Positions 1-25,863 of a DNA stretch of 64,000 nucleotides are shown here, piece by piece. Position numbers and translations under genes: made by a program. Positions within the stretch are counted from its first letter, which is position 1, and the number at the start of each line of letters is the position of its first letter. Under the pieces are notes generated by a model. It did not search any database and had not been told where the DNA came from. It saw nothing but the letters and a program-made list of their open reading frames with translations. The stretch covers positions 308,501 to 372,500 of the forward strand of contig JAMFTG010000054.1 in NCBI GenBank assembly GCA_023974075.1, written 5' to 3'. The DNA is from Chaenocephalus aceratus (Eukaryota > Chordata > Actinopteri > Perciformes > Channichthyidae).

Positions 1-247
1 CATGGAAACATTCATTAGCTAACAATGACATTATTGTTCTATTAATATAAAGGGAGGTCAGGTACTCTTTAAAACAGCTGGTAGTTATGGGTACTTTCTA
101 CTGAAGGACATTTAAAAGCCCATACTTCTTTACTTTGACTTGAGCAAAGAAGTTTAGTCAGTACTTCTACTTTCACCAGAGTATTTTTAAACACGAGTAT
201 CTGTACTTCTACTTGAGTAAAGGATGTGTGTACTTTTGCCATCTCTG

Positions 248-249
<2 letters not shown>
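1..249 (-). repeat. Dispersed AAGTAC-rich fish repeat, copy 1
   Basis: The reverse complement of this stretch matches 51236-51475 closely from end to end, including the outer part (ACAATAATGTC, TTAGCTAATGAATG) and the inner motif TACTCAAGTAGAAGTACAG. It is cut by the left edge, so the full length is unknown. Related AGTACTTGAGTAAAAG motifs recur at 13085-14130, 43921-44040, 45414-45440 and 58250-58330. No terminal repeats or coding sequence seen. Confidence 0.7.
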
Positions 250-341
<92 letters not shown>

Positions 342-359
342 ACACACACACACACCACA

Positions 360-400
<41 letters not shown>
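250..400. repeat. (CA)n microsatellite, 3' of cacna1f exon 6
   Basis: About 150 bp of CA with a few CAC interruptions. On the cacna1f sense strand it is (GU)n, beginning about 40 nt after the exon 6 donor at 439/440. Confidence 0.95.
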
Positions 401-403
<3 letters not shown>

Positions 404-439
404 GATATGTAAATAACAATGTGTGTTTTAGTCAGAGAC

Positions 440-15197
<14,758 letters not shown>

Positions 15198-16257
15198 GTC
15201 CGCCGTTTAACCACGAAATCAGCTCAGGAAGCCCACCATCAACTCCTCAGGGATCTGCGATGCGTTATGGATCACATGTATTCACTTCAAACCCGAAAAA
15301 AGAGAACTTTCTCTGCGTAAAAGTAAAAAAAGAAGCACCATGTGCAGTCTGTCATCTCATCTGCAGGCCATGCTGCTCAGCTCTGCGCACACATCCAATT
15401 AAAGCTGATTTAACTGATAACGCGTATTAATGAAAACTGCAATTGCTTTGTTTATATCCACGCAGGCACATAACGGTGAACAGGAGATGAAACTAACGCG
15501 TCCCCAGATCCTCGGTGGTCACCCGGGAGGATTAGAGGAGCTGAGCCGGTTAACGGGATGAGGATCTGAGCAGGGGAAGGTGGAGGAACACCGTGTGGAG
15601 GAGGTGTGGGCACCGTGTGGGGAAAGTTATATATAAGTTGAATACAATAATATTAAGAAGTAGTGCCAGGATATTTAATGAATAAGGATGGTTTAGCGGG
15701 AATAAGAGATGGTTTGAGAGAAGCAGCAGGGGGTGCAGTACCGGCTGAGGGCCACAGGGGGCGCTGCCTCACAGGGAACACACGCACTGGGATTACAGGA
15801 GGGACACCGCGTATTATCTGAACCCACTGCATTACTTTAGGCTACTTTAAGCTAGAGCCATGTTCATGTACTTTTAGTTTTAACTCGGAAATGCATTAAA
15901 GGTACTACCCTCAACATAAATAAATAAAACAGAAAATCCTTGGCACAAATATAAGCATGAATAACAAATAAGGTAATCAACATTTAACCCTCATGTCGTC
16001 TTCGGCTCAAATCTGACCGATGTACTACTTTCATCAATCATAACTTTTTAGTTTGACTGTAGATTTGATTGCATCAAGGCTTTATGATATCCTTCACAGT
16101 AGACATTTGAACATATACAATTGCTGATCACCACTTTCATTGCATTTTGGATGATTTAGTCAACTTTGTAACACCATGGTGTTCCCGCTCAAACATGACC
16201 GGCATAAAGAAAAGGAATTAGTAACCATCTGGATCAGATAAAACACACACAAACACA
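15198..16257. promoter_or_regulatory. Upstream region of cacna1f
   Basis: Holds the 5' UTR and promoter of cacna1f by position. I see no TATA box placed convincingly. 15480-15640 is a short G-rich stretch and the rest is AT-rich and feature-poor. The transcription start cannot be read from the sequence. Confidence 0.35.
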
Positions 16258-16265
16258 CCCACACT

Positions 16266-17044
16266 CAGGGGCGCCATAAAGGGGTGAAAAGTTAGGATGA
16301 TTCTAAGGGCCCTTGACTGACAGGGGCCCGAAAAATTGTAGAACATTAAGAAAAAAAATGTAAGTAACCTTTCATCAATCATCAATAATTAACATTAATA
16401 TAACATTATATTGATAATGTACTCACTAAACTTACGATTCATTTAACTTATTTTTTTTGAAAAGTTCATTATCCAAAGCCTCTGTACACCCCCCTCTATT
16501 TACATATAATGGTTTGGACCTGTCTCCAAACACGGTGCGGCACCGCATTTTCTAGCAGAGTGAGAGCATGTGAGGAGGGATGCGAGTACTTACATGTGTA
16601 CGATGTCTCAACGACTCACAAAGTCAGGCTTTCAAAAAAGAAAAGAAAGGAGAGAAAGACAAGAGAGAGGGACTAAAGGGCTACAGTATGTCACCCAGTG
16701 TTGCTCTGATTTAGCACCACCATCAGGCCTTTTCATTTCCGTTTTGTTGTCTATTTACACTTTAATACCGGCTTATTTTGTAGTTAATTAAAAAATCTGC
16801 TGCTTATGTTTTTTTTTATAGCATTTTATAAATGATAATATCTGTGTTAATGTTCACTTTATTTTAATTTAAGAGGTCAGGTATATTTAAGTTATATTTA
16901 TTTTTGATTTATGAATGTTCCATTAAAAAATGTTATTAAAAAGACATGTACACCATAAAAGATGACTATTGAGGTCTATTGTCAGGAATGTTAGTGTTAT
17001 ATAGTGAATTATACTGCAGCAGAATGTTGCACGTCTGCACAGTG
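16266..17044 (+). mobile_element. hAT element, copy A, right end missing
   Basis: Begins CAGGGGCGCCATAAAG, preceded by CCCACACT (16258-16265). It is about 99% identical to 30354-31138 over its whole length; the clearest difference is a 6-bp insertion in the other copy. It stops after GTCTGCACAGTG and runs into unrelated DNA, without the right terminal repeat. No transposase; a 73-residue spurious frame starts at 16570. Confidence 0.85.
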
Positions 17045-17087
17045 GGGAGGGGGTCACAGCGGGAGACGACTCCTCGGAAGAACTCAC

Positions 17088-17138
17088 CTCGATGGACACT
17101 AAGGAATCTGAGGTTTCTTCTTCTCCATTGAGACACAT
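17088..17138 (-). other. Orphan exon-like segment
   Basis: 51 nt on the minus strand between a good acceptor (CTCCGGCAG) and a strong donor (GAG then GTGAGT). It is open in the frame MCLNGEEETSDSLVSIE and preserves frame. I do not recognise the peptide and see no partner exons nearby. It starts 43 bp inside the segment that follows the truncated hAT copy A, so it may belong to a gene from elsewhere or be chance. Confidence 0.2.
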
Positions 17139-17816
17139 CTGCCGGAGGGTAAAAATAAAAGATTTAAAAGAAGGTTTCGACCACAAATCATCATTTTGGT
17201 GTTAATTAAAGAGGACGTATGTAGTTTTCAGGTTCATATTTAGTGTGAATGCACAGAATAAGAAGTTTTTTCTATATAAAAGCCCCCCCCCCCACACACA
17301 CACACACACACAATCAAAACTACTACTACTACACACAGTAACAAACGACTTACTGTACATTCAACTATTAAATCAATCAGTTATTTCAGGACATTGAGGC
17401 GATACATTTACAGTGGAGGAAACAAGTATTTAACCCCCTTCAGATTTTGTAAGTTTACCAACTTATTTTACAACTAAAAGCTCTTTTCAAATGAAGAGCA
17501 GGTTGTAACCGAGGCTTTGTGTAAATAAACATGAGTCAGAGTCTGAGCGCTGCTGCTCCTCCTGGAATGAGTCAGTCTGATGAGCCCTCCCTCTCCTTCC
17601 TGCTCTCAGACACAGCCAGCAGCTCCACTCTGTACTTCCTGGTTCCTCCCCTTCAGAGCCACACTGAGGAGGAGGGGTTTAACCAACATGTGGGTAAAGC
17701 ACAAGAGCTGATAGGCCACATTCACCGCCCACACACATCCTGTTCAGATCAGCTGTCACACTAGTTTCAGCTCTCAGGAAGTGAAACTCACACACTCGCT
17801 GCTACTGAGAGGTGAA
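17139..17816. promoter_or_regulatory. Region upstream of the TRIM gene
   Basis: Contains a short C-run/(CA)n tract (17283-17313), then AT-rich DNA. From 17520 a GC-richer stretch with CTCCTCC motifs leads to the TRIM ATG and probably includes its 5' UTR. A 77-codon frame at 17531-17764 resembles nothing I know. Confidence 0.3.
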
Positions 17817-19475
17817 ATGGCGCAGAAAGGAGTTCAGCTGGACCGGGAAACCTTCTCTTGTCCCATCTGTCTGGATCTACTGAAGGATCCGGTGACGACT
17901 ATCTGTGGACACAGCTACTGCATGAAGTGTATTACACAGCACTGGGATGGAGAGCTAACCCACAGCTGCCCTCAGTGCAGGCAGAGCTTCACACCGAGGC
18001 CTGTCCTGCTGAAGAACACCATGCTAGCAGCTTTGGTGGAGGAGCTGAAGAAGACTGGACTCCAAGCTGCTCCTGCTGATCTCTGCTATGCTGGAGCTGA
18101 AGACGTGGCCTGTGATGTCTGCACTGGGAGGAAGCTGAGAGCCTGTAAGTCCTGTCTGCAGTGTGTGGCCTCTTACTGTGACCAACACCTCCAGCCTCAT
18201 TATGAATCAGCTGTCTTTAAGAAACACAAGCTGGTGGAGCCCTCCAAGAAGCTCCAGGAGAACATCTGCTCTCGTCACGACGAGGTGAAGAAGCTGTTCT
18301 GCCGCACTGATCAGCAGAGTATCTGTTATCTCTGCTCTGTGGACGAACACAAAGGCCACGACACGGTGTCAGCTGCTGCAGAGAGGACTGAGAGGCAGAG
18401 AGAGCTGGAGGGGAGTCGACTGAACATCCAGCAGAGGATCCAGGACGGAGAGAAGGAGGTGAAGCTGCTTCAGCAGGAGGTGCAGGCCGTCAATGGCTCT
18501 GCTGATAAAGCAGTGGAGGACAGTGAGAAGACGTTCACTGAGCTGATCCGTCTCATGGAGAAGAGAAGCTCTGATGTGAAGCAGCAGCTCAGATCCCAGC
18601 AGGAGAGAGAAGTGAGTCGAGTCGGAGAGCTCCAGGAGAAGCTGGAGCAGGAGATCAGGGAGCTGAAGAGGAGAGACGCTGAGCTGGAGCTGCTGTCTCA
18701 CACAGAGGACCACAACCAGTTCCTGCTCAGCTACCCCTCCTCACTGCCAGCCCCCCTCAGTGGAGCTACACACTCCTCCAGCATCAACATCCGGCCTCTG
18801 AGCTACTTTGAGGACGTGACGGCGGCCCTGTCAGCAGTCAGAGACAAACTACAGGACGCCCTGAGAGAGGAATGGACGAACGTCTCACCGACTGAAGTGG
18901 AGGTTTTACCGTCAGCAGCAGAGCCCGCCACCAGAGCTGGGTTCTTCACGTGTTCACAGGAGATCACTCTGGATCCAAACACAGCAGGGACACGGCTGGT
19001 ATTATCTGAGGGGAGCAGAAAAGCAACATTCATGGAAAAAGATCAGTCTTATTCTAGTCACCCAGACAGGTTCACTGATTATCCTCAGGTCCTGAGCAGA
19101 GAGAGTCTGACTGGACGTTGTTACTGGGAGGTGGAGTGGAGAGGGAGAGGAGTTTTTGTAGCAGTCGCATACAAGAATACCAGCAGAGCAGGGGGTGAAA
19201 GTTTATTTGGATACAATGACAAATCTTGGTCTTTAGATTGTTTCCAAAACAGTTATAGATTTCGTTACAACAGTATCCTCACTCCCGTCTCAGGTCCTCT
19301 GTCCTCCAGAGTAGGAGTGTACCTGGATCACAGAGCAGGTGTTCTGTCCTTCTACAGCGTCTCTGAAACCACGACTCTCCTCCACAGAGTGCAGACCACG
19401 TTCACTCAGCCGCTGCATGCTGGAGTTTGTGTTTATGGTTATGGAGCCACTGCTGAGTTCTGTAAACTCAAATAG
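17817..19475 (+). CDS. TRIM family E3 ubiquitin ligase (RING, B-boxes, coiled coil, PRY-SPRY), intronless
   Basis: A 552-residue single-exon frame. The RING is C3HC4 with C15, C18, C30, H32, C35, C38, C51 and C54. A B-box 1-like cysteine cluster spans residues 99-128. B-box 2 has C151, H154, C162, D165, C170, C173, H178 and H181. A long Glu/Arg/Lys/Gln-rich coiled coil covers about 190-300. A C-terminal PRY-SPRY domain starts near 365 (LDPNTAGTRLVLSEG, then CYWEVEW and VGVYLDHRAGVLSFYSV). The chosen start gives MAQKGVQLDRETFSCPIC, the usual opening of fish TRIM16/TRIM25-like and finTRIM proteins; the in-frame GTG at 17781 is not a start. RING-TRIM proteins of this kind are cytosolic ubiquitin ligases, many linked to antiviral signalling, with SPRY as target binder; that role is family knowledge. 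Intact, although surrounded by transposon debris. AATAAA at 20299 could serve as polyadenylation signal. Confidence 0.9.
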   Translation: MAQKGVQLDRETFSCPICLDLLKDPVTTICGHSYCMKCITQHWDGELTHSCPQCRQSFTPRPVLLKNTMLAALVEELKKTGLQAAPADLCYAGAEDVACDVCTGRKLRACKSCLQCVASYCDQHLQPHYESAVFKKHKLVEPSKKLQENICSRHDEVKKLFCRTDQQSICYLCSVDEHKGHDTVSAAAERTERQRELEGSRLNIQQRIQDGEKEVKLLQQEVQAVNGSADKAVEDSEKTFTELIRLMEKRSSDVKQQLRSQQEREVSRVGELQEKLEQEIRELKRRDAELELLSHTEDHNQFLLSYPSSLPAPLSGATHSSSINIRPLSYFEDVTAALSAVRDKLQDALREEWTNVSPTEVEVLPSAAEPATRAGFFTCSQEITLDPNTAGTRLVLSEGSRKATFMEKDQSYSSHPDRFTDYPQVLSRESLTGRCYWEVEWRGRGVFVAVAYKNTSRAGGESLFGYNDKSWSLDCFQNSYRFRYNSILTPVSGPLSSRVGVYLDHRAGVLSFYSVSETTTLLHRVQTTFTQPLHAGVCVYGYGATAEFCKLK

Positions 19476-20071
19476 CCTGAAGTCCTTGGAGGAACTCTTC
19501 TACTTCTTAAACTCACCGTGTCCATCAGAGCTGATTGTCCATGTCTTCACTGCAGAGATCAGCTGTCAATCAAACATGATGGGCGGGGCTTCAACATCTC
19601 CTCATGAGTTGTTCTGTAGATGTTGGACTTTCTTCCGGCTCCTTCCTGTGTCTGTGTAGCCATGGAGGCTGTTGCTGCTCAGGAGGATCCTTGTTCACCT
19701 GAACTGATGTGTAAACTTTGCTTTAAATATGTGTTGGATATTTCTTTTGATTCATGTTGTTGTTTCTCTCGTAGTGCACGAGTCTTCAGAGAGAAAGCAG
19801 CAGAGCTTCTTTTCTTGTACACATTTTATTCTGGTTCTAAAACGACATTTATAATCACATGAATTATTCTTGACATATTAAATGTTATTGTTGCCCAAAT
19901 TAACTACACTTGAGATCCCAGATGGTTATAACACTTATTTCATCATAACATGTTTAATTAAAATGATATTACTTCCTGTCATGATCATAATCAATAAGTA
20001 CATTTATTATTCTGCTGTAAATAGCTTAGAGTCTTTGCTCGGGAAATAACGTGTTATTGTTTTGCAGACTA

Positions 20072-20103
<32 letters not shown>

Positions 20104-20780
20104 CCAAATAGAAAGTGGGGACTCTGATGTTTTATAGAACTCATCATGATAATAATCAATAAGGACATCTTGTCTGATTCTGTTTGAAACAGCTGAGATG
20201 AAACACATTCATGGTGCGGAGAAAGTGAGACTGGTCATGAAATCATTGAACAGACTTTACTGATGGGATGTGTGATCAAATTAAATGTTTGGATCATTAA
20301 TAAAGGTTTGTCTTTCAAAAACAAAAACAGGATGTTCTTCTTGTGTTATGTCCAAGGTGCTACGAAGCTGATGGGGAACATGCGGAAGTGATCTGAGACA
20401 AATGAAGCTCAGCGCAAGTTCAACCAGGAAGACCGTCTTTACTCGTTCATTTACTATTTCCATGTTACTACTCTCTCCTCTCAATAAGTGTAAAGTCAAA
20501 CAGAGCCTCAAGCTTTAATACATATAAAATAAAAAACAGATGACAAGTAGTCGAAAAATAATAGATATGGACACATACCAATAACAAAATAGGCTAATTT
20601 TAATTAGAAGTTAAATCATTAGAGCTACACATTTGTTTCATTTAAATACAAATCAGCAATTAATAGGGATAGACAACCGGTGTGAATGATCGCGGTCCTG
20701 CCTCCTCTGGCAAGCTGGGTGCAATCACCCTAATCACAGAGCCCAGTGCTGCATCCTGGAGAAGGGTTTAAATAGTTGCT
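19476..20780. other. TRIM 3' region and spacer
   Basis: Probable 3' UTR of the TRIM gene followed by AT-rich spacer. It includes a (TTG)n run at 20073-20103 and AATAAA at 20299-20304. No other gene seen. Confidence 0.4.
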
Positions 20781-20784
20781 GTGT

Positions 20785-21540
20785 GCAGGGTGCGAACTGG
20801 AGGGGAGCAGGGGGAGCTATAGCTCCCCTAGTGGTGACATGAGCTCCCCTGGGAACATGGTTTGTGAAATTTGGGGGGAGCTCTCTAAAATACTGATATG
20901 ATGACCAAATAAATTCCATTTTGGGCATGTTTTTTTTTTCAAAGGTGTAAAATAAGTGAAATTAAATTTAGAGTTTATGATTCATGAAAAAAGTGTCGCC
21001 TGCTTGCACGCTGCCCGCAGCACACCCACTACCCACTCACTCACAAGCTCGTTTAGTTGGCACTGCATGTTTACCAGGCATTGTTGCTGCTGCTGACATG
21101 TCGAAAAGAAAAAAACAACTTAGGCAATTTCTTTAAAAAGACGGCTAAACAACCTGATCAAGAAGACCAACCGAATGTAGCTGGTGGTAGCACATCGTAC
21201 GTTGTGACTGCTGCTACAACAGAACCGAGAGAGGAGGGAGCTAACGTCAGTGCTAGTGCTAACTTGACAGCTAACGTTAACTTGGGGGCTGAAGAGACAC
21301 AAGAAGACGAGCCAAGAGAAGCTAACTTGATGACTACAACTACCATACAGTAGTAGAGATCGAAGGAGATGTGGAAGAAGATGATGATGCTGCTGATGAC
21401 CACCCCACCTGTTCTTCCTCTTCCTCCTTGCCTGCTGCTCGAGATGGGGGGCGAAGTTGCTGCGGTGGTCCCGTGGCCGCCGGCTGGCTGGACCAGCCAA
21501 CAGTGGAGTGAGTGGATCACATTTGAGTCATTTTAAATTG
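20785..21540 (+). mobile_element. hAT transposon 5' part with TTF-type transposase start
   Basis: 20785-20890 has GCGAACTGGAGGGGAGC and inverted GGGGAGCT motifs as in sub-terminal hAT regions. From the ATG at 21098 the broken frame gives MSKRKKQ and, one frame over, NNLGNFFKKTAKQPDQE, the typical N-terminus of DUF4371/TTF zinc-finger hAT transposases. A low-complexity Thr/Ala/Glu stretch follows. Frameshifted and without the core. Confidence 0.6.
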
Positions 21541-21999
21541 ATTTAATTAAACAGTCAAACGTTACATTGGTGGTCCGTGGATTATTTATTATCAAGTTGA
21601 TTGAAGTTTGCGTAGCCCATACATGCTCGGGAAATCTGTTGACATTTACATGATCCATCGGGACGTTTCATGTAAATGTAGACCTGTGGCACCACCCCGT
21701 GTGCAACAGATTTTCTCTTTATAATAGGCCTATGTCTGTGCTGTTGCTATTAATGCAATGCCCCCCCCCCCCCCCCCACGTCACGTGTTTTGTTAGAAAA
21801 TAATCTTTCTTATTAAAAATAATTCATTTGATTTTTTTAGAAGCATTGATAGTGAAATCCAGTTAATTAAATCTGCTGAGTTTAAAATAAACGTTTTTAT
21901 GTTTAAAATGAAGATTTCTGTGCTTAGTCTGCTGAACCAGTGTGTGACATATTCAAAACTAAGGCAGCAGTTGCCAAACGAATGTATTGGTTACATGCA

Positions 22000-22990
22000 G
22001 TGGCGACTGGTCATTAGGGGCAGGCACAGCCCCACCTAGTGTCAGCAGAAAGTATTACAAATAATGATTACAAAAAAATGCAAAAAGAATAAATAAAAAA
22101 AATATATATATATTTTAAGATCATGTATAATCATCTGATTCGTCTGTACATTGTTGTTTTAGTCTGTGTTCTTCTAATTAGTGTCTACAGTGTGTGCAGG
22201 CCCGGTTCCAGAACAAAATGACTAAGGGTGCATCTGAGATTAGAGAGGGTGCAGTGGTAAAGTGCTATTTTTATAAGTGGGGAGTGTACCTAACACCCTC
22301 TATGGGGGTCCTCACCTCCTCTGGGGGGGGTCCGGGGGCATGCTCCCCCGGGAAGATTTTTTTTTTTAATATTGAAAAGCATCAATCTGGTGCACTTTGA
22401 GAGCAACATTAAGAGATCTATGGATCTATGTGCTCTTTGCTTGATGATGCCTTCCCAGTCCCTTATCACGTAGCCTATAAGAGCATGCATGGCGCCAGTT
22501 GTTGTAGCCAGTTGTGGTGAAGGCATCTGACTTACTTGAACCGAAATGTCTACATGCATGGCATCTTTTTTACATGAATATTCCAGCCAATCTCTGTTTT
22601 GAAACCATGAGCTGCAAAATGAGTAGCCTACAGGCGAGTTGGGTACTTTTTTTAAATATACCTGGGCAGGCTCTGTTTTGCAGAGGTCCTCTGGCACTTG
22701 CGGGCCGCCGAGGGGTGGCGGTGTTTGGGGCAACGAAGATGGCTGCGGCTGCTCCGCCTCTGTGGGCGAGTCGGGCAGGAGGACGTTGGTGTCCACGACA
22801 GTAACATAATGTCCCCATGATCTGAACTGTTATTACCTGCAGTATATGCAGTGTATGCTGGTGATAACTGCTGATTGTTTTTAACCATTTTCTGATCCAT
22901 CATTGACTGCTGTGTCAGCACCTTGCAGATGATGAATGTGCAGCGGCACAGGTCACGCGCACCTGCCATAATAACGTTACTTACCGTTTA
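22000..22990 (-). mobile_element. hAT end fragments (CAGTGGCGACTGG and PGGACPRTPP types)
   Basis: CAGTGGCGACTGGTCA at 22000 looks like a hAT terminus. At 22200-22400 the minus strand encodes NIKKKNLPGGACPRTPPRGG, a peptide commonly read from ends of zinc-finger hAT elements. A 168-codon minus frame (22290-22796) has a proline-rich start but no domain I recognise. A C-run lies at 21762-21778. I cannot pair the ends with a target duplication. Confidence 0.45.
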
Positions 22991-23097
22991 AATTGATCAA
23001 ATAAATGCAGCAGACAATGTTATTCAACCACAATTACAATTTATTTAATTTCAACTATCTTCTTCTTATTATTACTACTATTGTTAGTAATAGTAAG

Positions 23098-24190
23098 GCA
23101 AGTTTATTTATATAGCACTTTTCAACGCAAGGCAATTCAAAGTGCTTTACAAAAAAAAATGAAAGACATTAAGCATTAAAAAAAGAAAAGCTAATAAAAT
23201 AAACATTAAGGAAAAATACATGGATAAAAGTTACAGTGCAGTTTAAGATATGAATAGTTCAATTAAAAGCAGTGGCGAAAAGTCTTTAGTCTGGATTTAA
23301 AAGTAGTCAGAGTTGCAGCGGACCTGCAGGTTTCTGGGAGTTTGTTCCAGATGTTTGGAGCATAATAACTGAACGCTGCTTCTCCATGTTTAGTTCTGAC
23401 TCTGGGGACAGAAAGCTGACCAGTCCCTGAAGACCTGAGAGATCTGGATGGTTCATAACTTAGCAGGAGGTCAGAAATGTATTTTGGGCCTAAACCATTC
23501 AGTGCTTTATAAACCAGCAGCAGTATTTTGAAATCTATTCTTTGACACACAGGAAGCCAGTGTGAAGACTTCAGAACAGGAGTGATGTGATCCACTTTCT
23601 TAGTGTTAGTGAGGACTCGAGCAGCGGCCTTCTGAATCAGCTGCAGCTTCCTAATAGATGCTTTAGTGAGACCTGTGAAGACACCATTGCAGTAGTCGAG
23701 TCTACTGAAGATAAAGGCATGGACAAGTTTTTCCAAATCCTGCTGTGACATTAGTCTTTTAATCCTAGATATGTTCTTTAGGTGATAGTAGGCTGATTTA
23801 GTAACTGTTTTAATGTGACTGTTGAAACTCAGGTCAGAGTCCATGACTACACCTAGATTTCTGGCTTTATCTGTTGGTTTGAACATTGCAGACTGAAGCT
23901 CAGCGCTAACTTCTATACGTTCTGACTTGGCTCCAAAAACCATTAGCTCAGTTTTCTCTTTGTTTAATTGGAGAAAGTTCTGACACATCCAGTCATTGAT
24001 TTGTTCAATGCACTTACTCAGTGTTTGAATTGGAGCATAGTCTCCTGGTGAAATGGTATGTAAATGTGTGTGTCATCTGCATCGCTATGGTAACTTATTT
24101 TTGTTGTTCTTCATTATCTGAGCCAGTGGTAGCATGTAGACGTTAAAGAGAAGAGGCCCCAAGATTACAAATATTACACACCAGAAAACA
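23098..24190 (-). pseudogene. L2-like LINE, 3' half of the reverse transcriptase ORF
   Basis: On the minus strand a decayed catalytic block (DADDTHIY) near 24085 precedes a 241-codon open frame (23988-23263). That frame has NKEKTELMVFGAKSE, NLGVVMDSDLSFNSHIK, LDYCNGVFTGL, KSSHWLPVCQRIDFKILLLVYKALNGLGP and NIWNKLPE, all typical of the L2/CR1-group C-terminus. After the stop comes the usual 3' tail with CAAAGTGCTTTACA read in reverse and a short (TTA/CTA) repeat at about 23055-23100. The 5' part is missing. Confidence 0.85.
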
Positions 24191-24289
24191 CAGACATATC
24201 CATGAAATAAACATACAGTAGGCTATAAACAATTAAAGGGATAATTGGGAAGGCATTACAAATGTAAATATATTTTAAATAATAAAACA

Positions 24290-25115
24290 ATCCCACCACC
24301 ACAGGTATCTACAGGAGAAGAGGGAATTCTCTCCACAGAATGTGAATGCCCATGTGGAGAATGGAAATGCAGTCATGCGGCTGCATTAGCCATCTTTGCC
24401 ATCCACAATTTCAGCTGCACTGACACCCCCTGTCAGTGGAAGAGAGCCCACCTCTGAAGATCGTGACTGGCTGAGGGACAGACTCGGGGGCAGGTTCTCA
24501 GGAATGTCTTGGCTTCTCTCCCCCGCGCCAGAAGAGGAACACTACAGCTTGGAAACACTTACTGTTCCTGAAATTCTCAAATCTGTTGGGCATCAGGGAC
24601 CTGAGGCAATTGTGGCAAGCATGGCATTGTCTGAGGAGCAACAGAGGGCAATTCAGGTGGCTACCACTGGTCAGCGAACCAACCCAAACTGGCATTTGTT
24701 CAGGAAAGGAAGGTTGACTGCCAGCAACTTTGGAGCTGTCCTGAGGTCAAAGCGTGTGACTGCTTCCCTTATTGCCAGGGTGCTAGAGCAACAACAGGCC
24801 CTTGATGGTGTTTTGTCTGTACAGTCGGGGACTATGAATGAATGTCAGGGCATTCACCACTGCAACCCAGATGCCGGTCCATGAGTCAGGTTTGTGGCTC
24901 TCCCAATCAGGAGTGTTGGGGGCATCTCCAGATGGTCTGGTAGGGTCCTCCGCTGTGCTGGAGGTAAAGTGTCCCTACGGAGCCAGGGAAATGACAATTA
25001 GTGAAGCATTGCAAATCAAGGGCTTCTGTGTCAGTAAGGAGGGAGAAACATTCAGCCTGCGTGAGGAGCATCCTTACTGACACCAAGTGCAAGGTCAGCT
25101 TCACCTCACTGCAAG
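24290..25115 (+). pseudogene. Broken SWIM zinc finger plus YqaJ-type nuclease gene
   Basis: Three frames contribute in order. 24290-24457 has a SWIM pattern CECPCGEWKCSHAAAL (C-x-C...C-x-H). 24440-24850 has NPNWHLFRKGRLTASNFGAVL, the start of the YqaJ/lambda-exonuclease fold. 24850-25080 carries its PD-(D/E)xK core, GASPDGLVG followed by LEVKCPYG (D, E and K visible). Breaks seen: a frame change near 24440, another near 24850-24890, and a TGA right after HPY just before the HQVQGQLHLT block at 25080. SWIM-YqaJ proteins of unknown role are, to my knowledge, multicopy in fish and cnidarians and thought transposon-linked. This copy cannot make the full protein. Confidence 0.75.
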
Positions 25116-25260
25116 AAAGAAGAAGACATTAAGAAAGTGTGAATCGTTTACATTTACTCGCCTTTGCAATGTTGTTGTTGGAGTGTTAGGCTTCCTGTCA
25201 GCTCGTCTGTTGGCAAGATATAAAATATTAGTTTCATGGAAGTCACACCGTCGCATATAA

Positions 25261-25863
25261 AGGCCCTGACACACCAACCCGATTTTGGGAGTCAGAGGCC
25301 GTCAGAGGCTGTCGGGCATTCGCGGCGCCGTAGTCAGGTTGGTGTGTCCCGCACCGTCGACTGTGACACGCCTTATTTGGACTGCCAGACCCGATGTTGA
25401 ATCGGCCATGCATCGGGTCTGGCAGTCGGACCAAATAATCACTCTGATTGGCTGTTCAGCTAGCGAATCAGTGCATGAGAAGCGAAGCGGAAGTGAGGGA
25501 CGTAAACAAACGATTTAAGAAGGCACACACAGACTGCTATTCATTTTCATCTCATCATGGCGATCTGGAATGATGCAAACGAAGACCTGCTCATCACCTT
25601 GATCCAGGAGAGGCCAGCTCTGTATGATATTACGGAGAAAAGATACTCTTCTTCTTCTCTGTCTTCCGGTTGTTGCCTCTTTTGAATGACGAATACACAC
25701 TACCGCCGCCTGCTGGTAAGGAGAGTTATTGCCACTCACGCACTGAAGTCGGTGCGGTGTGTTCCCGTGCGACACATGGCCAAAACGCAGGAGAACACGG
25801 CCAGGCAACAGCCGACTTCAGCGTCGGCTAGTCCTCTGGTGACTGCTTGGTGTGTCAGGGCCT
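25261..25863 (+). mobile_element. PIF/Harbinger element with MADF-like gene fragment
   Basis: Ends AGGCCCTGACACACCAA and TTGGTGTGTCAGGGCCT (one mismatch zone) are flanked by TAA on both sides (25258-25260 and 25864-25866), the Harbinger target size. The ATG at 25558 opens MAIWNDANEDLLITLIQERP then ALYDITEKRY, the start of a MADF-type DNA-binding accessory protein, which breaks after about 30 residues. Relatives: 35314-36596 and 48395-48600. Confidence 0.85.

Noticed and set aside
16570..16791. 73-75 codon ORF present in both hAT copies (16570 and 30658)
   Set aside because: Conserved only because the copies are nearly identical; no transposase or other domain.
22290..22796. 168-codon minus ORF with a proline-rich start
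   Set aside because: Overlaps hAT terminal sequence (LPGGACPRTPP) and has no domain; treated as transposon debris.
24290..25115. An integrated phage or virus, suggested by the YqaJ domain
   Set aside because: No other viral genes nearby; SWIM-YqaJ genes occur as animal repeats, so transposon origin is simpler.
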